Positions 20,101 through 28,757 of a DNA stretch of 64,000 bases are shown here, in pieces (within the stretch, counting starts at the first letter, position 1; each line of letters starts with the position of its first letter). This DNA comes from Phlebotomus papatasi (taxonomy: Eukaryota; Arthropoda; Insecta; Diptera; Psychodidae). The DNA lies in assembly GCF_024763615.1 (NCBI RefSeq), contig NC_077223.1, forward strand, positions 37,014,627-37,078,626, in the 5' to 3' direction. Under the pieces are notes generated by a model that was not told where the DNA came from, ran no database searches, and worked only from the letters and a program-made list of their open reading frames with translations. The translations under genes and the position numbers were made by a program.

Positions 20101-23100
20101 GATGTTCAAAAAGAAAAAGAAGACCACATTTCCTAAAAAGGCGAGCTTCCACTTTTGCGCTTATTTTTTTAAAAAAACATTCAAAATTTCATAACATTTT
20201 CAAAAAAGGAAAAATACCAGTTAAACACAAAATTTTGAGTTTAACTTTTCAGGGAATACAGTACTCCACAATACTTATAAACAGTTAAAAAATCAAAATT
20301 TTTCGAAATCGCGTTTTTGAAAAATATTGTTTTTTGATTTTTCAAAAGAAAATGTATTTTATTGACAAGTTTACAAATTTAAGATACATTTGACACACGT
20401 GTTGAAATGTTGATTTTTTTAACCGGAATTAAAAAAAAATTTAATTTTTTCAAAAAAAAATCCAAAAATTTTCAAAAAACATTTTTTTTGAGAAATTAAA
20501 AAAACAAAAAAAAACATAATTAGTACATTTATTAAATGTGATTTAAAGCTTTATTTTGTCAATAAAAGGCATTATTATTTGAAAATAAAAAAAAAATGTT
20601 ATTTTCAAAAACGCGAGTTAGAAAAATTTTGATTTTTTAACTGTTTATAAGTATTGTGGAGTACTGTATTCCCTAAAAAGTTGAACTCAAAATTTTAAGT
20701 TTAACTGGTATTTTTTTTCTTTTTTGAAAATGTTATGAAATTTTGAATGTTTTTTTGTTTTTTTTTTTTAAATAAGCGCAGAAGTGGAAGCTCGCCTTTT
20801 CAGGTAATGTAGTACTCAATGTTACTGATCAACAGTAAAAAAAATGAAAATTTTTGAGAATGGGGTTTTTGAGAAAAAATAATTTTTAAATTTTTTCAAA
20901 AAAAAATTCAAAAGACCGTTACAAAAAAACTTAAAGTTATACTTTAAGTAAAACTTTAAGTATAACTTTAAGTATAAAACTTAAACTTATACTTTTAAAG
21001 ACTATAAAATTATCTTTCAAATAAAAAAAGAGTAGGAAGAAATCTCAACCCGTTCGCGAGATAGAGCATTTTGAAATATTTGCTAAAAATCTCAATTGAC
21101 GAATGAAGCGCGAGACGCCATCTTTGGCGCCCTGTATCTCCGGCCAGAAAAATTTTTTGGGCAAAAAAAAATAGTGATATATTATTTTATCGTGTATTTT
21201 AACATATGTAAAATTCAGAAACATCTGAGACCATGAAGGGTACCCGACGGTACCCCTACGGTCGTCTTGAGATGGATTGGCCCAAATAGAATTGATTTTC
21301 GGATAAAAATTAATTATCGAATATGAACCGGTTCAGAACCGATTGGAACCGGTTCAGTTTTATAGGAAATTCTAAGACCTTTCCAACGAGCCCAAACATG
21401 ACCTCATTCGCTTGATAAATACGCTTTCTAGTGTCTTTTTAACCTTTGACCTTGAAAACCGTTATTAGGAATGATTCAACGGTATTTTCGTCTAAGGACG
21501 AAATGTTCGCCTGGATAATCTCTAAAACATATCCAAAAAATGAAAAGAATCGCACGACGCGTTTTCGAACAATCCCAAAAAACATGGTTTTGAACAATTT
21601 TTTACAGTTAATGTAAAATGGAGCTTTGGGAAGTTTCTGGCATCATTCTCCAATGTGAACTTCAAAGGATTTGTAATGTAAAAAGTTCCGTGCGCAGCCC
21701 TTTAGAATAAAGTATATCATTGTTCTCATTAATAATGGAAAGTTGGTCGATACAATGTAGTTACTCCAAAGAACTGTTAATAGAAAGGAAAGAAATGAGA
21801 GCAAATGAATATTAAAATGCATAACTTGGATGTCACTGACCCTGTTGGTAGTAAAAAGTTTCCTGAATATTTTTTTTGTGATTCTGAATTATTTACATGT
21901 AAATACATGCAAATGTTCTAGCAGGTGCTGAATTATTGGTTTTTATTCTAAGAAAGGTATCCTTTTGAAGAATTAAATGAATTGTACTTAGTTTTTTTTT
22001 ATTTAACCATTTATTAAACTTCTATTAGGATTTATCCATGCATATTCAACTTTCGTAAAGAGTTTTCACTAATTAAAACGTAACACAACATGTTGAGAAG
22101 AAGAAAAAAAGAAAAGAAACAATTTTGGAAAAATATTCTAAGTTGATTTTTAATTTGAAAGAACAAAAAAAAACAATAAAATTGTAGAGAAGTATTTACC
22201 GGGATAATTGATACATTGCATAATGCACAGGATTGCAGTGACAATGAGGATGAGAAGTATGATGGAAAAGACATAAAATCGCCATCGGCATCAGGACCAG
22301 GGTGGGCGCAGCGGGTAAAAGGATGGTTTACCTCGGTACGTGTATTTGTCAACCCTATTAATTTTTCTGCGATCACTTTGAAATTCCAGTCAGAGAAAAG
22401 GCAAAATAAAGATGATGAAACTAAAAAAAAAAGCCAATATCCATTGAAAAACGTTTCCAATCTAACACTAAACATTTCATTTAATAAAAAGTTTTGACCT
22501 TTTTTATTTGGATGACTGGATCTGAAATTGAGTCTAAATCTTTTTTTTTTGAGTAACTTTGTATAAAATTTACCATCAGCCGCCTGCCTGCCCTGCTCCA
22601 CAGTGCCAGTGTTATAAAAGCAAAAACTGAAAAAAGAGCGAAAGAGAGAGAGAGGGAGAGAGAAAGTGATAAAAGACACATTGTGATGTGAGAAAAAGGG
22701 GGTGGAATTTTCTTTGAGAAAGAGAATGTGTTGAGTTGTTTTTGGCTTTTATCATTATTTGTATAGTTTGCATGTAATTTTCATCAAATTTCGATGGATT
22801 TTTATTTATTTATTCATTGTACATTTTTTTTATGATATTGTTTATAGTTTGTGTTGATAATTTTGTTTAAAAAAAGTCGTTGAATTTAGGTTATTCATTG
22901 GAGCTTTGTCCTTTTATTTATCCATCCTTCTCTTTTATTGTTTATTTTTCTTTCTTTTTTTGTAAAATAGTTTTAGCTTTTGTTGGGGGCATGTGGAGAG
23001 CATCCAGGCTGGCCAAATTAGATTATCATAGTGATATCATTCATTCATTGTTTTAAAGTGAAATTAACAGTAGACAATCTTTTTCTTTTCTCTTTTCCTT

Positions 23101-26100
23101 TGATCAACAGGATAACAGTGGCGATGCTAAGAAAGAAAAGAAGAAGTCAGGTGTAAAAATAATTGAATTACCAATTGATGTGCAGACTCATGGATTTTCA
23201 TCAACTGAACTGGGCAGTTACATTGAACAAGAGGTAGGTTCATTTATATTATGATTGGGCAATGGTTTATTATTTGTTTTGCGAAATATGAGAAATCGAC
23301 TTTGATGATACACCCCAAAAAAATGGTTACGTATTGAGTATTTTATTGGGGAAAGTTGTTTAACAGTATTAAAATGAAAAAGGATTTTATCACTTCTTTT
23401 TTTAAACCGGGTAAAAAATTAAAATTTACTCAGAATTGAGTTGAAAATAATCCGTTAATAATATATTATCTATGAATTTTCTGTTTATTATCTCTTCATA
23501 ACCGGTAGAAAGTGGTTTTGACTTTTCTGGGATGTAAAAAGCCCTATCAAGTGAATCAATACTTCCCTCAATGGTTTTAGCAATATTGTCTCTAGATTTA
23601 CCGTTTACCGATTCTTAACCGATTCATAAATCATTCAAAAGATCGGCCAAAATATTTTAGAAGTAATAAAATTGATTTTCGCTAGTTACTGGTTCAAAAC
23701 CGATTGGAATCGATTCAGACTTCTCAAAAAATCCAAGATCTTTCCAATGAGTCCAAGCATGATATCATTCGGTTTAGAAATACGCCCGGTCCTCCTACAG
23801 TCTTTTAAACTTTTGATCTTGAAAAACAGTTATTATGAATGATTCAACAATATTTTCGTGAAAGGGCGAAATGTCCGCCTGGATAATCTCAAAAACATAT
23901 CCAAAAATGAAAAAAGCACACGACACGCTTTCAAGCAATTGTTGGGGAACGGGAGAGATATCGGAACAATAAGGAACATCTTAATGGTCCCAGGGTTACT
24001 CCGAAGTTAAGCTCGCAAACCGTTTCTCATCTAGATATGATAAGTGAAAAAGCAAAAAAAGACTATCCAAGATAATATTAACTTACGGAGGCAAGGGTGG
24101 TGTCATTGAAAACCAGATGCAGATATCTTGTACGTTTAGCCTCTAGCCTTGTGGCAAACTTTCGGACAAATTTAAAAAAAAAAAAGATTTTTTTAAAAAT
24201 ATTCGAAAAGACTATCTCAGTAAAATAAAACAATCATGGGTTAACCGATTAAGATCAATACAGCCGAGTTGCAATTTTCAATATCTTTCAAAAAAAAATC
24301 CAAATTTAAGAAAATTGGTTGAGCAATAGACCTTCTGATGTGATTTAACTTTGACCTTCGAAAACTCTTGTTGAACCGTAATCATTGGTGCCTATTGACG
24401 AAATATTCACCTTGACTATCTCCAAAATATAACCACAATCAACGTGATTCTGAAGAAAGGGCAAGGAAGAAACGTCTGATACGTCTGATGATAATATTCA
24501 TTTATAGAGGGTCATCGAAAACCGGAAGTCAATATCTCTTAATGTTTGGGTTCTTCCGACGCGACTGGTGATAAATTAAAAAATCGGATTATCTATTTTT
24601 GAATTCGAGCACGAAAAAACATGGTTTTGAAGGAATGTTGAGAAAATTAACCCTTTATGGACGAGAAGCTTTCCGCTGAGCGAAATTCAATGAAATCAAG
24701 TTTTCCTCGATATTTTAGCGTAAATAAGAGTTTTACGGTTAAAAAGAAATTTTCCCATCCCTACGAGTCTTGGAAAGCTATGGGTCATATATAACCCAAT
24801 CGTCCTTAAAGGTAAAAAAACACAAAATTTTTCAGACGACTAGTTTACTCGTTTGCTCTATTATTTTTGAAAGATAAATAACTTGAATATATTTGTAATA
24901 TTAAAAAAATATATTTAGAATACGAGTAAAAATTAAAACGATCAAAAATTAATTTAAAAAAATCTCATTCAATTTTTGGCCTCAAACACTCTTGGAGACT
25001 TGTACACAAAAACAATAATTTTTATGAAAAAATGTATTATTGTTTACTTCATTTTTAATTTTTATGATATTCTCGAAACAAATTTCGCATACTGGTAAGG
25101 GTGGTAAGGTAACACAGAAATAAATGTCGCATGCCTCACAAATACAATTGGTCTTATAATCCTTTTTTCTGATAGCACCATGTGTACCTCAGTTTTCTTC
25201 GAAACATGTTTGATGGTAATGTTGTTTGTCTCTGGGAATTTAAGACGTACAGTTGCACATTTCTGTGGATTCCGGAGTTCTTCCGGAGTTGATGCGTTCT
25301 CGATGAAGACTTCAAAGTCCACTTCTTCCACGTCTTGTTCCAAGTATATTATGTCGCTTTCGTTCACGACAAGATTGTCGGCATCATCGCTATCTTCCGG
25401 GCATAATATGTGGATGATTTCGGGTTCATTGATCATGAAATTTTTTTTTCCATTTTTGAAGTCATCTACAAGATTAAAAAGTTATGAATTTACAACATAT
25501 ACGCAGAAGTATCTTATAAATTATCAAAATATTACCTTCTTCAGTCAGTATTGCACTGGGAAATCTCAGCTATCTCACCTCAACTATTTTGCGCACACAT
25601 AAACAAAAACATGAAACAGTCTAACCTCAAATCTTCGAAAATCCACTAGAGACAAATTCGGTGTTTTTTACCTTTAGGGACGATTGGGTCATATATGACC
25701 CATGAAAATTATGAAGCTTTTCTGAAAATACCAATAAACTATCACTTTTACATTGTTGAGAAATATTATGTATAGTTATTATAGTTTCTAGTCACAAGAG
25801 GTTTTTGCTTAAAAAAAAATAGAAATATTAAAAATATTAAAATTCAAGTACCAACATGAATATTTGAAAATTCTTTATTTTTGAGCTCAAATATTTTTTA
25901 TATAGCAAATAGCTGGAGATTTGCAAAAAATATCCTAGATTCCTACATCTTTCTACTTCGTGATTAGGTACAAACATTAGAAAGAACTAACTTCAGGTAG
26001 TCACGAAAAATTATTTTCTCTATGGGTCACGGGTGACCCAATCGTCCTTAAAGGATTAACCTTTTTTTTATATTTAGTCACATCTGATCTTTGGGATACA

Positions 26101-27477
26101 GAAAAAATTAGTTAAAAAAACGAACATATTCAGTCATCCTTTGCCAGCAATTTGTCTGAAATGAAGTGATCTTTTAAAAAGATATGAATAAAGATGTAAT
26201 AGGATTTATAAAATTTATAAGAATATTCAAATCTAAATTATTTAGGAAGTTTTTGGTTCATGAGATTCATACAATGATGGAACTTGTCAAGAGTCGTCTT
26301 GGGGCGGGGGAGGGGGTTGTTGAAGCTCTGAAATCGCTATCTCAAACTGCTTGATCTGTAGTTCAAAAAGTAATCGTCAAACGCATGTAAAATGTTAAAT
26401 GCATGTGTGTAAATACGAGCAAAGAGTTTTTGGGAGTAGTAATTCGTCTAAATCGTCTTCCGGAAGCCTTCTCTCTGTCCAAGACTTGCTCTTTTGAAAA
26501 TATTGTTCAAATTTGAGGAGTGAGAAATGTCATCTATATCCCCCAAATGTTCAAATTTGAGGAACTCTACTGTATTTCCAAACTGAGGAGTTAATTATTG
26601 CACTCTCTGGTTGGAATTGCATATGCGTTGCTCACAAGAATTATAGCCTAAAGCTAAAAATTGCTTTCTTGCGAAAAATCACATATAAAATCGCAACAAT
26701 ATATTGATGCATTATGAAATTATTTGTGCGTTTTAGAGCAAAATGATCTTCAATGATGTCGATGAGAAGGAGAGGGTAGATGCTAGAAATGCTCTGGAAG
26801 AGTATGTCTACGAAATGAGAGATAAATTGCAGGAAGATGGTCCACTAAGTAATTATGTTGCATCGAGTGATCGTGAGAATTTGGTAAATCAATTGAATAA
26901 TTTGGAGAATTGGCTGTATGAAGAGGGTGAAGATTGTCCCAAGGATGTCTATCGCAATAAATTGACATATTTGCGTGAGCACATTGATCCAATTAAGAGT
27001 CGCTGTGCGGAATATGAGGCAAATCCAGGGGCACTAAATGAGCTTGGGCATGCTATACAGTTGGCTCATAAAGTTATCAATGAGTATCGCAGTGGTGATG
27101 CAAAGTATGAGCATTTACTGGAGACGGATATGCTGAATATCAGTGAAACGGCTGATAAAACACTGAAATGGCTGGAGGATACACGAGCAAAATTGGTTGC
27201 TACGCCCAAAACTAAGGATCCACCTGTGAAAATTGTCGATATTCAGCATGAATATCAAACACTTACCACATGTGTGAATTCTGTACTTAGTCGACCTAAG
27301 CCGAAGCCACCTACGCCACAGCAGCCGCCGCAGCAGAATAATGGGGCGACGGAGGGTGGTCAGGCGAATCATGATCAACAGCAGCAAAATCACAGTGAGG
27401 ACAAGAGCGGAAGTCAACAGCAGCAACAATCGCAACAGCCAAAACATGCCAACGAGGACACAATGGACATAGATTAA
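8090..27477 (+). CDS. Hsc70Cb: Hsc70Cb, Hsp110-family chaperone and Hsp70 nucleotide exchange factor
   Basis: Cytosolic Hsp110 (HSPA4/HSPH type), which acts as nucleotide exchange factor and holdase for Hsp70 in protein disaggregation (family knowledge). Constitutive exons: 8090-8196, 13638-14515, 17594-18216, 23111-23233 and 26737-27477. They join in phase to give 823 aa. Adding the cassette exon 22231-22335 gives 858 aa. The ATPase domain starts MSVIGIDLGNESCYVAAAKA, with the Hsp110-type second phosphate loop FVDCGHASLQVSICAF and the adenosine-binding block EIVGGSTRIPAIKAA. A Gln/Glu-rich acidic linker follows (end of exon 3), then a C-terminal helical bundle. A Gln/Asn-rich tail ends in MDID rather than the EEVD of Hsp70. 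The start codon follows GAAG and begins the conserved N-terminus. HSEs lie upstream and in intron 1. Confidence 0.96.
8521..8559 (+). promoter_or_regulatory. Clustered heat shock elements in Hsc70Cb intron 1
   Basis: Half-sites GAA 8521, TTC 8526, GAA 8531, TTC 8536 and GAC 8541 are spaced exactly 5 bp apart. One base out of step come TTC 8547, GAA 8552 and TTC 8557. This gives seven perfect units and one imperfect unit in 39 bp, about 330 bp after exon 1. It matches the HSF trimer consensus; binding is inferred. Confidence 0.65.
8661..8682 (+). promoter_or_regulatory. GAGA-type CT-rich run
   Basis: The sequence CTCTCGCTCTCTCTCACAC lies about 100 bp after the intronic HSE cluster. In Drosophila, GAGA factor sites of this form accompany HSEs at heat-shock genes; here the role is only suggested by proximity. 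Confidence 0.35.
9478..9887. mobile_element. 410-bp inverted-repeat element (GTTATCACACTTGCAC ends), copy 1
   Basis: The ends GTTATCACACTTGCACATTA and, inverted, TAATGTGTAAGTGTGATAAC form a TIR over 30 bp long. The interior includes GCCCGCAAAATTTGATATAA. A second copy lies inverted at 57793-58205. No coding frame. Confidence 0.85.
9908..10122. mobile_element. MITE with TAGGGGGACTGGGG-type ends
   Basis: The left end TAGGGGGACTGGGGC and the right end TTTCCCCCTAG are inverted. The interior TCTATGAATTCATAGGTC and CTGAAGTCTAATA also occurs in the element at 38007-38187, so these are two copies of one family. Confidence 0.6.
10363..12239. mobile_element. TIR element containing an 851-bp tandem duplication
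   Basis: The left end TAGGGTAAAGGCTCATAATT (continuing TTGTCCAGT) is the inverse of the right end AATTATGAGCCTTTCCCCTA. Inside are two head-to-tail copies, 10540-11390 and 11391-12240, offset by 851 bp and differing at a few per cent of positions. The inner copy junction (11362-11390) keeps a full right end. The small open frames in the copies look noncoding. Confidence 0.8.
10540..11390 (+). repeat. Tandem duplication, copy 1
   Basis: Starts AGGTGAATTTGACCCGAAAT and ends in the element's terminal AATTATGAGCCTTTCCCCTA. Confidence 0.9.
11391..12240 (+). repeat. Tandem duplication, copy 2
   Basis: Nearly identical to 10540-11390. It starts with the same AGGTGAATTTGACCC and ends in the same CCTTTCCCCTA, followed by unique sequence. 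Confidence 0.9.
13154..13406. mobile_element. CACTGAGA MITE, copy 2
   Basis: Same family and orientation as 2260-2514, with a near-identical interior (TTTTACCCTGCTGTATTGAT). It lies 230 bp before Hsc70Cb exon 2. Confidence 0.8.
13638..14515 (+). CDS. Hsc70Cb: Hsc70Cb exon 2
   Basis: The acceptor ATCCCCTCAG precedes 13638 and completes Pro36 (PSCVAFAGKKRILGVAAKNQ). The exon encodes most of the ATPase domain to about residue 328. The donor GTAAGT starts at 14516. Confidence 0.97.
14826..15200. repeat. Minisatellite, about 29-bp unit (TTTCGCGAGCCGCGAAAATC)
   Basis: A tandem array of a roughly 29-bp unit built on AATTTCGCGAGCCGCGAAAA with CCGCC/CCGTG variants. Each unit contains a short palindrome (TTTCGCG...CGCGAAA), so single strands could fold. 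It is much richer in GC and CpG than its surroundings. Open frames over it on both strands are an artefact of the repeat. Confidence 0.9.
16511..17330. repeat. Minisatellite, 16-bp unit (CGATGTGTCCGACTTT)
   Basis: About 50 tandem copies of CGATGTGTCCGACTTT with TGTATCC, CGTGTC and CATGTC variants, plus occasional shortened units such as TGTCCGTGTCCG. As 16 is not a multiple of 3, each frame cycles through all three readings every 48 nt. This yields stop-free pseudo-frames (FDVSDFRCVRLSMCP) on both strands. They are not proteins. Confidence 0.93.
17594..18216 (+). CDS. Hsc70Cb: Hsc70Cb exon 3
   Basis: The acceptor AATTCAATAG precedes 17594. The split Lys codon (A|AA) gives DSKLSLDEIHSVEIVGG. 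The exon covers the end of the ATPase domain, the beta-sandwich and the start of the acidic Gln-rich linker. It ends GAG|GTATGT in phase 0. Confidence 0.97.
18772..19062 (-). repeat. Dispersed repeat, copy 2 (inverse of 6632-6905)
   Basis: Reads GACATTTCCTGTGTTTCCCA, then TTACACTAAAACTGGTCGCA near its right side, matching 6632-6905 in reverse. Confidence 0.7.
19181..19848. mobile_element. MITE with CCGAGAGACG arms, interrupted by 19243-19767
   Basis: The outer parts (AGACACACTTACGACTTAAA ... CCGTCTCTCGGCTAATCCTC) match uninterrupted copies at 31548-31685 and 44948-45095. The arms contain CCGAGAGACGACTTAGTGGA and GCTAAGCCGTCTCTCGGC, an imperfect inverted repeat. The 525-bp insertion splits this copy in two. 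Confidence 0.8.
19243..19767. mobile_element. 525-bp piggyBac-type MITE nested in the preceding element
   Basis: Flanked by TTAA at 19239-19242 and 19768-19771. Its ends, CCCTCTAACGG and CCGTTAGAGGG, are perfect 11-bp inverted repeats. The uninterrupted relative at 31.6 kb reads TAGTTCGACCATTATTTC across this point, which supports a real insertion. Confidence 0.85.
19841..20042. mobile_element. MITE with CTTCAGACTAGAGG ends, copy 1
   Basis: Runs from CGGCCTTCAGACTAGAGG to GCGTCTGAAGCCCG. The ends are short inverted repeats (CTTCAGAC/GTCTGAAG). A second copy lies at 30441-30656 and a fragment near 59870-59890. Confidence 0.7.
20134..20801. repeat. Large inverted repeat, arms of about 200 bp
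   Basis: The left arm (20134 to about 20335) starts AAAAAGGCGAGCTTCCACTT and contains TACAGTACTCCACAATACTT. The right arm (about 20600-20801) contains AAGTATTGTGGAGTACTGTA and ends AAGTGGAAGCTCGCCTTTT. The spacer is about 260 bp of A/T-rich sequence. Probably a fold-back transposon; no coding frame. Confidence 0.8.
21050..21550 (+). repeat. Dispersed repeat family, copy 2
   Basis: Carries GGATAATCTCTAAAACATAT and GACGAAATGTTCGCC next to ACCGGTTCAG-type text, the same order as copy 1 in reverse. Confidence 0.55.
22231..22335 (+). CDS. Hsc70Cb: Hsc70Cb probable cassette exon (35 codons)
   Basis: The acceptor AATGCACAG and the donor TCG|GTACGT bound exactly 105 nt, phase 0 on both sides and open throughout. 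The peptide starts DCSDNEDEKYDGKDIKSPSA and ends WAQRVKGWFTS. It is acidic then basic and would extend the disordered linker between exons 3 and 4. Because exons 3 and 4 also join in phase 0, the exon can be included or skipped without a frameshift. The splice sites and codon-like composition are seen in the sequence; use as an alternative exon is inference. Confidence 0.7.
22637..22668 (+). repeat. GA microsatellite
   Basis: A run of GAGAGAGAGAGGGAGAGAGAAAG between the cassette exon and exon 4. Confidence 0.7.
23111..23233 (+). CDS. Hsc70Cb: Hsc70Cb exon 4
   Basis: Forty-one codons between the acceptor TTGATCAACAG and the donor GAG|GTAGGT. The peptide has a Lys-rich start (KKEKKKSG) and then VKIIELPIDVQTHGFSS, the conserved re-entry into the beta-sandwich and helical bundle of Hsp110. 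Confidence 0.94.
23560..24600 (+). repeat. Dispersed repeat family, copy 3 (long)
   Basis: Contains GAAATGTCCGCCTGGATAAT, CTCAAAAACATATCCAAAAA and, further on, CATCGAAAACCGGAAGTCAA. The same parts occur singly in the other copies, so this may be two overlapping copies. Confidence 0.5.
24651..26055. mobile_element. 1.4-kb piggyBac-like element
   Basis: Flanked by TTAA (24647-24650 and 26056-26059). The terminal repeats are CCCTTTATGGACGA and, inverted, TCCTTTAAGGACGA (12 of 14 match). Sub-terminal inverted repeats built on GGGTCATATATAACCC and TCGTCCTTAAAGG recur at about 24780-24812 and 25671-25701. At 1405 bp it is shorter than autonomous piggyBac elements (about 2.4 kb), so it is a deletion derivative. 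Confidence 0.85.
25062..25436 (-). pseudogene. piggyBac transposase remnant (probable)
   Basis: A 124-codon open frame inside the TTAA-flanked element starts MINEPEIIHILCPEDSDDAD, acidic as transposase N-termini often are. Near its end another frame reads NCICEACDIYFCVTLPPLP followed by VCEICFENI. This is a run of CxxC pairs like the C-terminal zinc-binding domain of piggyBac transposases. The DDD catalytic region is missing. The host element is secure; the match to transposase is inferred from the Cys pattern. Confidence 0.5.
26737..27477 (+). CDS. Hsc70Cb: Hsc70Cb exon 5 (terminal)
   Basis: The acceptor GTGCGTTTTAG precedes 26737. The frame runs 246 codons to TAA at 27475-27477. It begins SKMIFNDVDEKERVDARNAL, typical of the Hsp110 C-terminal helical domain, and ends in a Pro/Gln/Asn-rich tail with the terminal MDID. 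Confidence 0.97.
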   Translation, partial: SKMIFNDVDEKERVDARNALEEYVYEMRDKLQEDGPLSNYVASSDRENLVNQLNNLENWLYEEGEDCPKDVYRNKLTYLREHIDPIKSRCAEYEANPGALNELGHAIQLAHKVINEYRSGDAKYEHLLETDMLNISETADKTLKWLEDTRAKLVATPKTKDPPVKIVDIQHEYQTLTTCVNSVLSRPKPKPPTPQQPPQQNNGATEGGQANHDQQQQNHSEDKSGSQQQQQSQQPKHANEDTMDID

Positions 27478-27982
27478 ATTCAACAATATTTACGTATGTA
27501 AACTTTAATTTGCTGAACATGTCTAAATTAATTCAAATAATTTTTTTTTGATTGATATGATTGATTGATGAGAGTAGCTGATTTATGCGGAATTGACTAT
27601 AATTATTATTATTATAAAATTCTAATTGTTTGGAATTATATACTGAACATTGCAGAAATATAATACCCCAGCACAGAATCAAGAATTTCAACAGTTTCGC
27701 TTCGAAAATGTTTTATTGAAGATTCGATCACAAAAGAAAAAGAATACTGCCCCATTGTACCTTAGAACAGAAAGTTAAGTCCGTTTATAGTTTGCATAGA
27801 TTCAAAAACTGATACCGCAAGGTGTCCTTCAGGAAAATTTAGGAACTTTAAAAAAAAAATCTTTAAAAAAAAGCCACTGTGTCTGAATCAACCCCATTGC
27901 CCTTGCTAGGTTTTCAATCCATTACTAAAAAAAACAGAAAAATCACTTTGTGAAGAATTTCTCAATATAAATTGAAGAGTTC

Positions 27983-27988
27983 AATAAA
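27983..27988 (+). other. Candidate poly(A) signal of Hsc70Cb
   Basis: AATAAA about 500 bp after the Hsc70Cb stop. A second AATAAA lies at 28349-28354, followed by a TGTGTATC-type GT-rich stretch. Either could be used; the 3' end cannot be decided from sequence alone. Confidence 0.4.
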
Positions 27989-28757
27989 AAAAAAGAAGAA
28001 TTAGTTATAAATAGAAGATAATTTAAATTGGTGGAAAAAACGTGGTATTTTAATTCATTGCAGTTTTTTTTTAAATACTATATACAGAAAAAAAAAGAAG
28101 AAAGTAACAAACTAATGAATTGCACTAATATTGCTTCATTCCATTTCTTCTCAAATTTTTGCAAAAAAAAAATGAAATTTCAACTTGAAATTGTTATCCT
28201 GAGAAATTATCCGCAGTAAATTGCTGATTTATGCGATTGATAATGTCCATAATTTTTGAGGAAAGTAAAGGAAAATAATAGAAATGATTGTAATCACAGA
28301 GAGAATGAATGATGATATGATTTGTATTCTCTTTGAAAATTTGAGAGAAATAAAAGGTGTAAACATTTAATGTGTATCATTTATTTTTTTGGTTTGAGGG
28401 AGTTTTTGGGTCATTGCATAACTTCATGCCGTGTTTCCTATATTTTTTTTAACCATGTGCTTGACGATTCCATTTTCAAAGAACGAGAATGCTTTTCTTT
28501 CGAGAAAAATAAGTTTTTGAATCTCTGAAACGTGGCTGACCCTCTGTCCCTTGTCAAGAGAGAAGCCAAGTATCCCGGGATTCCTTTTGAAACAAGACGA
28601 TTGAGAAACACAAAGGAACCCATCAAAAGAAAGGTAAGTTGCATCCAAAAAAATACATCCTTCCGACCCTAGACCGCAGATAGTTATACCTTATGCAGTT
28701 TTTGAAGGCTACAAATTAAGCGGTACATCGTCTCACTATCTGCTAAAAAAAAACTTA

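Larger units (their letters stand above)
18217..23110 (+). other. Hsc70Cb intron 3 (contains the cassette exon)
   Basis: A 4.9-kb intron with a dispersed repeat (18772-19062), nested MITEs (19181-19848), another MITE (19841-20042), a large inverted repeat (20134-20801), a dispersed repeat copy (about 21050-21550), the cassette exon (22231-22335) and a GA microsatellite (about 22637-22668). Confidence 0.65.
23234..26736 (+). other. Hsc70Cb intron 4
   Basis: A 3.5-kb intron holding a dispersed repeat copy (about 23560-24600) and a complete piggyBac-like element (24651-26055). The remainder (26060-26730) shows nothing recognised. Confidence 0.65.

Noticed and set aside
22032..22679. 215-residue minus-strand hydrophobic frame
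   Set aside because: Low-complexity Phe/Leu/Ser text antisense to the Hsc70Cb cassette exon and a GA microsatellite; no domain.
23975..24015. Resemblance to 5S rRNA (CCGAAGTTAAGC)
   Set aside because: Only 12 bases match the conserved 5S segment and the flanks do not fold or match; likely chance or an old SINE3-like trace.
26783..27520. Minus-strand frames opposite Hsc70Cb exon 5
   Set aside because: Antisense shadows of the Gln-rich coding exon.
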